Of a stretch of DNA of 64,000 bases, positions 35,796-48,900 are shown in pieces. Source of the DNA: Hybos culiciformis. Lineage: Eukaryota > Arthropoda > Insecta > Diptera > Hybotidae. The DNA lies in assembly GCA_964007475.1 (NCBI GenBank), contig OZ023273.1, positions 121,939,812 to 122,003,811 on the forward strand, in the 5' to 3' direction. Made by a program: the position numbers and the translations under genes. Position 1 is the stretch's first letter, and every line of letters begins with the position of its first letter. The notes beneath the pieces were generated by a model that saw only the letters and a list, made by a program, of their open reading frames with translations, was not told the origin of the DNA and ran no database searches.

Positions 35796-36586
35796 TTCAA
35801 TTACTTAGAGTTTTAAAACTTCTTCTTAAAAGAAGTAAATTGGAAGCCTATCTTAGATATTATCTTAAATTTTATATAATTTTTGATGAGGCGGTGTAAT
35901 ATTGGCAATGAAATGGTGAATAAAATCAAAAAAAGGTTGAATATTGAGGAAGGAAGAAACTGGAACTAGTTAAGACACAAAAGGCTTTGTTTATCCATTA
36001 TACAAAAAATTCAGTTTTTCTCACTTCGAACACAGGCATCTACTAATACCTAATCTACATTACATATAAGTTCGATAAATGATGTAATAAGTTCAAAAAA
36101 AGAAAGTAAATTTTATAAAATTTTGTAAAAAATATTATATCTAACTGTACATAATAACTCGCACTATGTTTCTTGCCAAGAACTTGATAATAATCATTTT
36201 CAGCTTAGCCAAGAATAAGATAACTAAGAATAAAGTTTCCCTCATTATTTTCATCCTGAAATTATATAGAATTTTTTTTCATTAAATTTAATTATAAATT
36301 TTATTTCTTCATTAACATTAAAATTACATCTTTAATTACGCGTTTCAGTATATTTTTTGTTTTCCTATATAAATTTTCTTATTAAAAGATACATTTGAGA
36401 AATTATAACATTCCATAAATTCCTATCTGTTATTACCATCTCACTTATAAAATTCTATTCCAAGTTTCAAATAAATTTTATTTCAAACGCAATTTAAGTT
36501 AATTTAAATAATTGAACATTAGAGATATTTTTTTTATTAAAATGCAACACAATTTTAAATTTTTATATATTTGCTATAGGTACTAT

Positions 36587-36800
36587 CATAGATTAAGAAT
36601 ACACATAGATTGTTAGCTTCATACAACATTATTTTTGGTATTTTTATGTGAATGTGTTAGTAAAACAAAATAAAATACGTGATAATTATCAATATATGAA
36701 AAGAATTTTATTTAGTTTTACTAACACCTTCACTTAAAATTCCAAAAAAGACTGAAAAAAGTTGTATGAAGCTATAAATCTTTCTGTATTCTTAATCTAT
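36587..36800. mobile_element. MITE with long terminal inverted repeats
   Basis: Inverted arms of about 90 bp: the left arm starts CATAGATTAAGAATAC and the right arm ends GTATTCTTAATCTAT. Shared inner blocks are AGCTTCATACAAC and GTGTTAGTAAAAC. GGTACTAT flanks it at 36579-36586 and 36801-36808, an 8-bp target duplication (7 bp if the final G belongs to the element). It is only 214 bp with no coding content. The duplication length suggests hAT ancestry, which is inference. Confidence 0.85.
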
Positions 36801-36808
36801 GGTACTAT

Positions 36809-39800
36809 ATAACTTTTTTACAAGTGTGATCAATATTATGGAGTTACTTATAAAAAAAGATTCGAAAATATTCGAATTTAATCGATACCTAAAGAATGTC
36901 TAATGTGTAATGTCTTATTGAATAGAATTGGTTGATAAAATTTAAAACACTATTATAATGTATTGGAAGTTTTGTTGTTCTGCCTACAGCTTTAATGTCT
37001 TCAATAATACTTTGAAATTGAATTTATTTCTTATTTTGATATAATTAGACTTGAAGTAAGTCCTCCATATTTACTAAGACTATAAACAATAGATAAACTC
37101 AAATTCTCTGAAATATTAAGTTTTGTAAGAAATTATATAATAAATATTAAACATTTTTATAAAATGGAGCTTGTAACATTAAATATATCAAGTAAAACAG
37201 ATTTTTCGCATAATTTTTAATTCAAGTCTATATTGTTTCCATGATGATTTCTATATTGAATAAATGAAAACTGAATAATATAATAAAAAAAAGTAGAGTA
37301 TAATTTTTCCGACCCATGACCTTTTTAATTTACTTACTATTTTTTTTTTTGATCTGAAATGGTCCTTGGTATTTTTCGTCTGTGTTATCGTCTAAGTTCA
37401 GGACTTTTTTTTCTGTTGTTAACTTTATTATGATTGGGATCATTAGGCAAAGTCATTATGAAGTTAATATCGAAATGATGAAAATAAATTGGCAATAAAT
37501 TAAGTAAACGAATAAAAAAGAAATTAAAATCAATTATTAGAAGCAAGTATTTTTTTTTTTATAAATAATGAAAATTGACATTAAGCATGCAGTGAAAAAA
37601 AAGAAGATGTTTTAGTTTTAGCACATCAGTTATTAAAAGAATTATTTTTAATTTACAAAAGTTAATGGAACATTAAATTTCAAACGCCTTAAATAGTCCT
37701 GGTTAAAAAAATGCATGTGGATATATAATATTCACAGAATGTAACGTCACCGAATGGAAAATGGGCCGAGCACAACGGAAACAAAATGTAACTAAATTAG
37801 CTAGTAGCATTTTATCTTGCCACTTAGATGTTTTCAACTGTCCTAATTATCATACTTACATCCATTTCATCCAGCGTGAGATCCAGCAAATTTAAGGATA
37901 TTATAAAATCGATATTTTAAAGATTGAAAAAAGTAGCTTGAAAATTCCATTTAATTTAAAAGAATTAAATTTATCAAGTCAAAAAAATTAAAATTATAAA
38001 GGGGAAAATAATGTTCGAAAATATATTTATAAAAAAAAAAAAATCATTTGGACAAGAGTAATTTTAATTTTTGTTTCGTTTGAACTTAATAAAGATTTTT
38101 AATATAAGAATCCTGCTGTTTTAATTACGAATCTGCAAACAAAATTAAAAAGAAATAATATTATATCTATATTTTTAAGATATTTACTTTTTATTGATAT
38201 TTTTATGTAGTTTTAGGTTTTTATGGGACTCAATATTCACTATATATTACTATTATCTTTGTAATATAGGGCTTTATATGTATATATATCTATATATTTG
38301 TATACATATATATAATTATATTCTTAAGAAAATTTATAAAAAATAAAAACGATTAAGCTTTTGTTGAAGCCTAATACATTTCAAATTTTCAAATTATATA
38401 GATTAATTATCTATTATTTTATGTGAGAACATATTATACGAATTTTTTCTGAATAATTGAAGTTTAAGAAAATCTTTAGAATTTTTTTCCAAAAATTTTA
38501 CATTTTTAGATTTACGTTTACGGAAAAATTTTTAATCATGTATTTAGTTTTAATGTTGAAACTTGCTTGTTCCATGAGTTTTTATATATATAATTTCATT
38601 TTGTATATATTGTTATATAATATTCTTGTATTGCATTTGATGAAGAACTGCACTGCACTTTTAAATAATTGTCCTGTAACATCTTAATATAGATAAAAAC
38701 ATTAATATTATCAACTACAAAAAAAACAAATATTTTGTTTTTCATATTTATATAAATTATAAAAATTTTTTTTTTTAATCATTCTGGACAAAAAATATTT
38801 CAAAAATAAGGCTAAGTTTCAGAATTTGCAGTCGCGCCTGCAGGAATCATGAATCCACTCCATAAATTCTCGACTAAATAATTCTTTCACAGATTACTCG
38901 CAGAGTTATTTATATTTATAAATATATACATAAATATATTAATTCTATAATGTGCACTTGCTTAAAAACAACGTGATAGGAAGTTTTTATAATATATCTA
39001 CATATACATATATTTTGTCTTTTTTACCACATTAAAGTCCTGGAAATTCCCACATTATAGAAATGATAAAATCTTCCCGTATAAAAACAGAAGACGCCAC
39101 TTCACCTAACAATAATTTAAAAACATTCAATTAAAACAAAAAAATTATCTAAACAAGAAAATCTCAATTTTTCTTTTCTTTCTTTCTTTAATTTTTTTTT
39201 TATTTTATTTTCCCAATATTCCAATTTAATTTGCAATTATTTCTTTAGAAATAAAAATGTCCAATAATGACCAAGAACAAACAAAAAAAAAAAAATTCAA
39301 AAATTCAAAACAAAATAAAGTTATCAGATCTTTATGGAAAATATCGAAATTCCAAATTGAAACTACAAAAAAAAAAGAAAAATTGTCTTGTATCATTTTA
39401 ACAAGTTTATTCTTTTTCAATTATCCAAGATTATATAAAAAAACAAAACATTTTTTTTTTCTTATTCTATTTATATTCACGACAAATATCGCGACTAAAT
39501 TAAGTTATCACATAAATACAATTGCACATCTGATTTAAAATATTTTAAATAATATGCTTTTGAAATTTTAGTTAAATTTTCAAATTAGGGTTTGCAAACA
39601 ATTCTCATATCTGTTGATTTATCTTGAAAGAAAAATTCATAACTAGAGAACAGACTATAGTGACAATTGTAATTCTTTCGCTGCAGGGAAATTCGAAATT
39701 ATGTAAGAACAACTAAACTTTACATTTAAAGAAATTAATATACACATCATGTTCATCTATATTTTATAAGATATTAAAGGACACTATTTTGTATTTCATG

Positions 39801-41646
39801 AAAATTTTTCTATAATTTGATCGTAGAATGAAAAAAATTAATAGTTCTTGAAATAGGAATCTACAAATTTAAGTTTTTGTTATCCCAAAAAATTATTTTA
39901 AAGATTTTAGTATATAACTACGAAGGTACACATGGACTTTAATAATTTTCAAATAAACTTTGTAAGTGTACTTTTTAATAATTTATTAATTTGAATTATT
40001 ATTAGATTATTTCCAAGTTTACGACTGTCTATTTTTTCTTTGTAAAAATAAAATAAAATTTTACACAATTTCAAATTAGTTTATTTTTTCGTGCTTAAAG
40101 ACAAAATAAGGAGATTTTGATCTTTTTAACTACATTATTTGTATACATACCAGTACAGATTCATCTGCATGAAAAGGGCATGTAAATTTACGTATATATT
40201 TATCCAAAATCGTGATCTCGTTAAGTGTGTCCATGTAAATAAGATCTCTATTTTTTTTTATTTTAATTCTATATAAAAGAAAACATATTTACCCTTTCTC
40301 AATAACGAATTTATTTTATTGTAATTGAATAATAATTTTTCAATATAAAGTTGTAACAAAAGAAAATTAATCGTATTAGTTAAATATTATAAATAGGTTA
40401 ACTATATCTACTTTTCACTTAATATAAAGAATATTTTATTTGGACAAAGTAAGATATACTAATGTACATTAAGTTAATTAATTAAGGACACATTCGTTTG
40501 AAAATAACTTTTTCTTTTTATTAAGTATAATTCATAATGTTCGCTCCAATAACATATAATTATATTCATATTAGGCCTCGTAGACTAGTTTTGAATTTTA
40601 TGATAAAGATTGTCTCTCGAACACGTGAAACAGGTAGTTGAATCAGGCTCTATGTGTCTAAATATTTTTACTTTCTTATGGTAATTGAAATAAGTTAAAA
40701 CACATACAATTTATTATGGAATTTCAAATTGTCGCCTTAAAGAAGTTAATTAGGAAAAAATATTTAAAAAATTATTATTGTGTTTCAATAATTCTACCAA
40801 AAGGAAACAAATATCTTTAATTCACTTTGTATATATACATAAAATTCTTACCATTGTTTTTTGTGTGTGCATTATTGGTTTTAAATTCAATTAAGTTCTG
40901 CACGAGTAGTTTTTTTATATTCAGTGCTAAGAAAATGAATAATAAAAAAAAGTTAAAAAAAAAAGAAAATAAATAAAGGCAACAGGCGCTATATATAACT
41001 ATAAATATATATATATATATATATATATCTAACTTAAGATCAAAACAAGCTCAGCATGAATAAATGTTAAATTATATTGTGTACTTGTTAAGGGTTTTTA
41101 TGGTCATCTCAGTAATCAGACAATTTTGTTGGCGGCCTGCTATAAATATTCCAAACGATATACATAACTATTAAATGTTTATTTTTTTTTTCACATATAT
41201 ACATATGTGTTGTACGTAAAAGAACTTAATTATCTCAGAAACTTAATTTAACGTTGTATAAAAACAAAGAGTATTAAAACATATTAAATAATGAATTGAG
41301 ATTCAAAAGATAGACAAATTGTAGGTGGAAATAGGTTGTGAGTTAATGAAGTGACTTTTGCTGAGTTAAAAGACGACTTTATACGATTATAAGTACATGA
41401 GTTTTTTTATTTTATTTTTTTTTCATGTATCTAAATCTAAATTTTATTTTATTATTCGGAATTAAATTTTAATTGAATAATAAAATGCTGAAAATAAACA
41501 ATATATTAAGAATTGTTTAGCTTGCCAACATTTACAAAATATGCTTGTTAAATTATCCCATGGTCATTTTGAATGAAAAGCTATCCGAAAATTGAGTAAA
41601 ATTGACAAAAATATGTTAAATTTTTTTATTTTCAACGAAAAATCAA
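36809..41646. other. AT-rich noncoding sequence
   Basis: Contains an AT microsatellite (41005) and homopolymers. Slightly GC-richer patches at 37740-37880 and 38820-38900 show no open frame. Frames at 38457 and 39257 are low-complexity. Confidence 0.6.
41005..41028. repeat. (AT)12 microsatellite
   Basis: Uninterrupted AT dinucleotide run in otherwise featureless noncoding sequence. Confidence 0.9.
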
Positions 41647-41901
41647 GTGAACAGTTTACCTGCGTACTTAAGTTTTAGATTTCTCTTCGACTGCAACAAA
41701 CAAAGAATTAAATATAGTTGTTTTTGCAAAGTACCATCCTTCAGGTTTTATTATCTGATTCATGTACTTAGAGAGTGGGCAAAGTCAAACTTGGAAATGA
41801 AGTCCTATTATATAAAAAAAACTTGTTTAAAACATGTTCCGCCCTATATTGATAACAAAATAATTGATTCTGAATTATTATTTTTTGAAAATTATATTTA
41901 G
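41647..41901 (+). pseudogene. Mab-21/cGAS-like C-terminal fragment (possible)
   Basis: The 84-codon frame is less AT-biased than its surroundings. It contains SFRFLFD, FRFYYLIHVLREWAKS and MKSYYIKK, resembling the C-terminal half of Mab-21 / cGAS-like receptor proteins, where (W)RLSF..., CY.L.K.LR and L(K/T)SY(H/Y)(L/I)KT..LW occur in that order. The nucleotidyltransferase half with its catalytic residues is not present nearby. It could be an exon of a split gene or a decayed copy; no convincing splice sites bound it and it ends in a stop at 41899-41901. Inference only. Confidence 0.3.
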
Positions 41902-42829
41902 TTAAATTTTCTAACTTGGAAAATTACAACTTTCTATCAAAAAAATATTTTGTTTTGACACTAAAAATACCTTTTACAGTTTTGAAATCACTTTTTATCT
42001 CGATATAATTGACTTTGATTGCAACCCATAAATTAAACATTTAAAGGATATCCTGGACAAATGCAGTCACCCCCTATCTATCTGATAAATAAATTCTCAC
42101 TCTTAAGCAATTTATAAAGTTTGCAATAAATTGTATACATAGTTATTTTTTCCAACAGATCAAAATTCAGATGAAAATTCTTATCAAAATATTCCTCCTC
42201 TTTAACTCCATTATTAGATGGTTTTTCTCTATTAAAATGGGGATGCAAAAATTAATTATTTACTCAAGGTCAACAGGAAAGTCTACTTAAAATTTTAAAT
42301 GAAAATACATTTGACCCCAAATAATTTCTAAATTGATTTCCTAAAACTTAACTTGCATTAGATAAAATTTCTCATGTTACATTATATGTATTTAGAGAAG
42401 AATGTAATAATAAAAGTCAAATTAAAAAAAAAAAAAAATCGATTAATATTACGCATAGTCGTATATTTATAGATGATGTATTATGTAGGAGAGTAAAAAA
42501 TGCAAGAATAGTATTTAAATTGTTGTGCAGCTCATGCATTACGTAGTAGGTTCAATAAAATCCTTGAAAATATTCTAGAAATTAATATTGCAATCGTGAA
42601 ACTCTTCTTAGTTTACCAAGCCAAGCTCACATTACTAAAAGCATAAAATTCATTCGAAATCGTATTCGTAATATACCTGCCTATTCATAAAATACAAGAA
42701 TATTTGTATACAATAATTTTTCTAGAGAACTTAATTGTCAATATATAACTAAATAAAATTAGTTTTAAGTGAATTGCTTAAATCTATCGTTTGGATTTAT
42801 GTTTTTTTTAATGAAGCATTCATTAATAG
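41902..42829. other. AT-rich noncoding sequence
   Basis: No recognised features between the Mab-21-like fragment and hAT-2. Confidence 0.65.
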
Positions 42830-42837
42830 GTTTAGAT

Positions 42838-43619
42838 CAGCTATGTCCAACCCGCGGCCCAATCAATATTTTTGTGCGGCCCAATTTGAACTTTTACTCT
42901 TTCGTATAAATTTTTCTTACAGAATATCAGATGTCTAGTTAAGTTAGATAAGTGCTGAAAGTTTTTTTTATGGATTACTTCACTTTTTTACACTAAAAAT
43001 TCGGTCCACTTCCCATTATTACATAAATTTAATAGTGACAATAAAAAATTTTCTAAATATGCACAAGAAATTGCTAATTTACTTCGAGAATTTCAGGAGA
43101 TTTTCATATTTGAAAAATTATGAAAATATATTTAATATTTTCTTATCTCCATTTCCCGTTGTTGTAAAAACAGCTTCAACAAATTTGCAAATGGAGATAA
43201 TAGATCTCCAGGCATGTTCTGAATTGAGATATATGTTAAAGTTTTATAAAAAATACGTTTTATAAAAAATACGTCTGTAATGATAAATTTCCTAACCTAA
43301 GAAAACTAGCAATGAGCGTTACAGCTGCAATGAGAACTCGCTATCTTTGCAAATCTTTCTTTTCAAAACTAAAGATTGTTAAATGTAAAAGTCGTAATAG
43401 ATTAACTGATGAAAATTTAAAAAACCAATTACGGTGTGCAACGTCGAAAATACATGTGGACATAAAAAAAAAATAATAGAAAAAATTGAAAAACAAGTTT
43501 CACAATATGTAAAAAATAATGTATTTTGGAATGTTTTATAATAAATAAATATATGCGGCCCACAGTATATTTTTATTATTTGTTTTGGCCTAGTAACCAA
43601 CTTCGGTTGGACATCACTG
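42838..43619 (+). mobile_element. hAT DNA transposon relic (hAT-2)
   Basis: The left end is CAGCTATGTCCAACC and the right end GGTTGGACATCACTG, imperfect inverted repeats of the hAT Charlie-like type. Both subterminal regions carry GCGGCCC. Perfect 8-bp duplications GTTTAGAT lie at 42830-42837 and 43620-43627. The 782-bp element retains the C-terminal third of its transposase in the plus orientation. Confidence 0.92.
43035..43476 (+). pseudogene. hAT transposase C-terminal remnant (hAT-2)
   Basis: The frame from about 43035 includes STNLQMEIIDLQACSELRYM and, in a shifted frame after 43272, CNDKFPNLRKLAM, TRYLCKSFFSKLKIVKCKSR and RLTDENLKNQLR. This is the dimerisation region of hAT transposases of the SCAND3/ZBED5/GTF2IRD2 type (LQMELIDLQ, FPNLRK, LFSKMK..KS..R..LTDEHL). 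The break is a 16-bp tandem duplication (43241-43256 and 43257-43272). The DDE catalytic core and zinc finger are absent. Confidence 0.85.
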
Positions 43620-43627
43620 GTTTAGAT

Positions 43628-45559
43628 GATGGTATAAGGAAATATCAAATTAACTTATTATTGGTCTAATGATTGACAAAATTTTAAGTTGATTAATTAG
43701 CCATAGATTAATAAAATTAAATACCGTAGTTATGTAAATAAATAAATTATTATAATAAATTGGCAACGATTTCATTAAAAAAGTTTCAGATGATTGAATT
43801 TTAATTATTATCTTTTTTCTTTTTGTATATATAAAAATATCAATATTTTTCAAGGTTAAGTTATACCAATATCGATAAAATAGTATTTTGTTCCAAAAGA
43901 TAAACAAAAGATAATTAAAGCTCCGTGCTTATTATTTTCCTATTAATTTGTGAAATTGTTGTATTATACATAATAGCAATTAGGGTTTTACAACAATTTA
44001 TTTTTGAAAAACTGTGTTTTTTTTTATTAAAAATAAAAAGCTTTCAATTTTAATTACCATTGAAAATTTTCTTAAAGTTTCTTCAATGAATTTATGGAAT
44101 AATATTTGCATTTGCTAGTTAAAGAAATAACTTATTTATTATTTTTAATCATTGACTTGGATTTTAAAAGGGCATAGGCATATACGATAATACAAACATG
44201 TCCCTAATTCCAGTGCTTTTCAGGAGGGATTATTGAAAAAATAAAATAAATTTATTTTGCATCTTTTATATAAATATACTATTCAAAAAGTTTTAATTAT
44301 TTTAGTTAATCGGTCCCTTAGTATTCACATTTTTTTAGTGACTACAGTAATTTAAACATTAATGTAAATAACTAAATAATAGCTAAGCAATTAGTGAATG
44401 ATAACAAAATATAATCATGAAACAAGTAGACGAGTTAACAAAAAATCATATAATAGTTACCGACGGGAACGAACGATCTCAATATCCGTTCGAATTTTGA
44501 TATATTCTGTGTTATCCTAACTTTTTCATATAAATACAATTTTAAATCATTTACACATTTAGAGCTTCTTAATAATAAAATTTCGAATATACAGATTTCA
44601 TGCTGATTTATATCGAGCCACTTTTAAGTACATAGCAATTCTGTTAAATAGTATATGAAAAATTTTTATGTTTAGGGGGAAAAAAATAGTATTTTTTCAT
44701 ATACTCATCATCATTAAACTTGTCTAGATATAAAATTCTAATAAACTTTTATTCATAAAAATTAAGTAAAAAAAAAAAATTGTTCCCCTTTAAATTGCTC
44801 CAATAATAATTTTCATTATAAAAATTCTTTGATCATTTCCTTTAACACATAACCTTAATAATTTCATAAAAATAATATCTACAACGGAAAGGGTGAAAAA
44901 ATATATATAATTTTATTTTCTATTAAAGAAGTGTTGATGATGGTCAAAATCCAGCCGGACATTTAATCAGTTTCAGTCGTTCGTAATAAAAATTTATTGC
45001 GTGAAAAGTTTTCAAAGATAAATAAAAGAAAATTCATATTATTTTATTTCCCTTTAAGGTGTAGAAACTAATAAAATGTAAACGGTTCTCAAGAAAAAAA
45101 AAAAAAAGAAACCAATTTTAATAAAATTTTATTGCCAAAATTTGGGTCATAAATTTTTTTTCCTATAATAAACAACAAGTTCGAGACAACATGATAAGGT
45201 CAATTGCAATTTAAGCAAAAAACATAGAGAAATCAATAACATGTGTGCGACATTTATTATTTGTATACACTTAATTTTTCACAAGAAAATCCAATGAAAT
45301 ATGATTTTTGAACAATATCTGCCGGAAAAAATATCACAAAGTGTTGACTTATTTCAATCAAAGATAAAATTCTTTTTTATATGCATAATAATATTGCCAA
45401 AGCATCAAAGTTTAGATAAGTTTTTATATGTATAGGTACATATAAATATTTTATGTAGAATTTACAAAATTTGATTAATTAACTTTAATTTAAAAAAAAA
45501 ATGAAAAATTTTATTGCAATAAAATGTATATGCACAAAAATGAAATTAAAAATATATTT
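43628..45559. other. AT-rich noncoding sequence
   Basis: Lies between two hAT insertions. Chance minus-strand frame at 43650-43907 only. Confidence 0.65.
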
Positions 45560-45567
45560 ATTTAAAT

Positions 45568-45940
45568 CAGTGTTTCCCGACGTGGGGCGGAGGAAATTTT
45601 CAGGGGGCAATTATAAAATCATATTTAGTGGAATGCGGCTTTAGTGCAGTTAACGATTGGGTTACAAAAAAAAGAAATCGTCTAGAAATCACCAAACGTG
45701 GTGATTTACGGTAAAATTAACAAAATTTACACCAAAAATAAAAATATTAATAAGCCCACATAAAGTACAATCATCACATTGATTTATATTTTCAATAAAG
45801 TCAAATATAAAACATAGTATTACCTTTTCCAGTTTTATTTATATATATATTTAATGTTATATTTTTTCAGAGTAGGGGGGCATTCAAAATCTTTGAGGAG
45901 TTTTTGTGGGCCATGAATGAAATAAAGTTGGGAAACACTG
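45568..45940. mobile_element. Non-autonomous hAT element (MITE), 373 bp
   Basis: Starts CAGTGTTTCCCGACG and ends GTTGGGAAACACTG, which are inverted repeats, with the 8-bp duplication ATTTAAAT at 45560-45567 and 45941-45948. G-rich subterminal stretches (GTGGGGCGG, AGGGGGGC) are typical of hAT ends starting CAGTGTTTCCCA. No transposase sequence remains. Confidence 0.9.
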
Positions 45941-45948
45941 ATTTAAAT

Positions 45949-48900
45949 AAAGTTTTCTGTTAGATAGCAGGTAAAAACTAATAGTGTGAAACAAAAATGT
46001 CTTATTATTGGAACAGTGCCAATTTAAAGTTGTTATTTGTTGTTTGTATTTCGCTTACAACCTTTTTCAATTGATCGAAAATTTGCACGGTTGGTTAAGA
46101 AATAATAAATGTCTATTGAAAAAAATAGTTATCAAATAAAGTTCTGATTTTTTGAATTGATTATTCAATATAGATAAATTAATTAGAAATACTGTGAGAA
46201 AGATTCATGGCTCAATCCTGAAACAGGAACTGAAGCAGGAAATTTGTATTCTTTTTTGCCCTCTAATGTTATTGGATATACAAAATATGATTTAATAATC
46301 ATGCTGCTGCTAAATACGCGTTTATTCGGATTTAGAATTGACTTGTGTATAAATAAAAATTGAAAAAAAATGAAAATATAATAACTTCTAAAATAAACTA
46401 AAAGAACATCAGGATAATATTGAATTTCAAATAAAATAACATTAAACCACAACATTATTGAATAGTTTTTGATGAAAAGATAAATTTTGAATATTATTTC
46501 AACAATTCCTTATTTTATAATAAATTCTTCGTCCAAAAATATATACCTACATATATATTTTTTTTGTATGTGTTAATTCATTTATCCTTCTTTGCCATGG
46601 TGTGTGCTGCTTTGTTTTGTAACTTTATATACGTGGTGTACTTTAAATGTTTTCATTTTTAATTTGGCCTTGGGCTACCACCTTTTTTTTTTTTTTTTTA
46701 TTTGAATGAATTATAATTAAATTATTCAAGCGTTAAGATGTAAATCTTATTATGAATTTTCTTAAAAAACAAAATTTTCTACTTTTGGGTTATTATTATT
46801 ATTTTATTTTTCCTTTTTTTTTTTTTTGCAGTGCTTGTTGTTGCAAAAAAAAGGTTTCTGTTTTTAAGTAAATTGCCAAAGGGAATCAGGATGTTTATCA
46901 AAAAATATTTACTTATTTTTTAAGGACGGGTATTTATAAATTTGGAGGTGGAATAGAAACATTCTTATATCTAGCTATATGATAAAATAATAAAAATAAT
47001 TAAAATAAAATTTAAAATTTGATATTAATTCTCATTATTTTTATTTTTTTTTAAAAATGTTTTTTTTTTTTCAACAGTTTATTTAAAATAAAATAAAATA
47101 AACAAGAGTAAAAAAGTGTAAATTTTCTGAGGAAAATTAAAAGAAAATATTTAAATATGAAATTTTCTTCAATCATTTTACAGATGTACTTGTAAATATT
47201 TATTATACATTTTGAGGAAAAATCGTTAGAAATACAAAAAATAATATCCTTGAATAAATCTTAACTATGTTTCCGTGTATAATTTTTCCTGATACTTAGT
47301 GAGTTTTTTTTTTTACCATAACTTCTGATAAAATTGAAATGTTATATTTTTTTAATGTTTTCTGTCCCAATATTTTATCGTCCTTTTATTTTTATTTTTT
47401 TCAACATTTATAATATTAATATGAACTGGAAACATTTTGCATATTATATATCCATTATTTTTCATTTATGCATCGTGATGTTCCAAAAGTATGTGCCCTG
47501 CAAATAAATTTCATTGAAAATAAAAACATAAACGTAAATGCATAAATTTTAAGTGCAAATTGCATTTAGAATAATAAAAAAAAAAAAAATTTGACCAATA
47601 TGACTTCATAGCCAGTTATGTTTATTTTGATTGTTATTATTAAATATAAAATCTGAAAATTGCATTTTAGGTTGAATTAAATATACAAAAAATAAACTGT
47701 TTGAATTTTGTGATTATTGAGCTTCACTGAAACTTTGGCTAAGACTATTATATTAATATTAAATCAATTTTGAAAATCATATAGCACAAATTTTTTAAAA
47801 ATTCTGTACTTCAACACTTAACAAATTGCTAGATGTTTTTTGATAATATATTGTAGCTCAAAAATGGATAGATAAAAGGAATATTAATGCCGAAAAAAAG
47901 TAATATTAATGCCTAAAAAAACTTCCTATAATATAGTGTCCAATCTCCTAATATAAAAAAAGTTGTGAGTCTACGAATGAAATTTACAAAATAAAATCTA
48001 ATAAATAGAAGCATTATTAGTTAAAATTTTGTCGCATTGCGTTGAAATGTTTTATCAAGGACCCACAAGTTTTGACGCTCAACATATTATATGATTCTAA
48101 TTTTGTTTGTCAAATCTTGACTAAAAACTTAGTTTGTTTTATTAAAAATTATTTTCAGTGTAATGAATTGGTATTGAGTGTATAGAAGTGCATTTTAATT
48201 ATCTCTATAAAAATATCAAAATAATATGTTTCAATATTTGTTGCAATCTTTTTTAACAAGTGGGGAAATGGAAACAGTTTGTTTTCTTTTTAGATTTTTT
48301 TTTTGTTGTTGTTTTTGCTTCCCAGAAATGCAATTTCTAAATGAATATGTTTCCATATACGTGTTAGCAATTGGGGTTCTGTAATTTCAATAGTTTAAAG
48401 TGCATTTTATAGACAATTGCATTAAATTGAAAATTGTATTTCCTTCATTTGAATATAAATTGCATTTGGAAGGGATAATTTTCAAATGTTTTTCTAAATG
48501 AGATAAAAATTGCATTTAATTATTATGTTTATTGAGTTTATGAAAATGTTAAATGCATAAATGAGTCCATAAAATATTATGAAAATGTGTTTCCAATTAT
48601 CATTTTATAAACGAAAATTTTGTTTGTGTTATTACAAAAATACAAAATTTTTTTACTGTGATAGCAGGAGATTTTTAAAAATATATATATATATTTTATT
48701 ATATTGGTATACATTATGTTAATTTCTATAAATAGATATGTTAGATCTAGATTTATCGAAATAAACAAATTATCGAAATTTCAAGACTTAGAACAATTGT
48801 TTTCCTTCCAAAAGTTAGACTAATGTCATTACAACAATATCTGGAACACGAGATCTGTGAGTGTAATAAGTATAGTCCGGTTATAATATCCTTCTATGTA

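Larger units (their letters stand above)
30960..36578. other. AT-rich noncoding sequence
   Basis: Apart from the candidate 3' exons near 31519-31659 and the 22-bp duplication at 35752, only poly(A)/poly(T)-rich sequence with chance frames such as 33944-34129 and 34643-34840 (minus). Confidence 0.6.

Noticed and set aside
44930..45000. Short open stretch reading VDDGQNPAGHLISFSRS
   Set aside because: Looks exon-like in composition but lacks a good acceptor or donor and matches nothing known to me.
46180..46360. Less AT-biased plus-strand frame (SWLNPETGTEAGNLYSFLPS) and its 90-codon minus-strand shadow
   Set aside because: No recognised domain, splice sites or repeat boundaries; neither strand could be supported as a gene.
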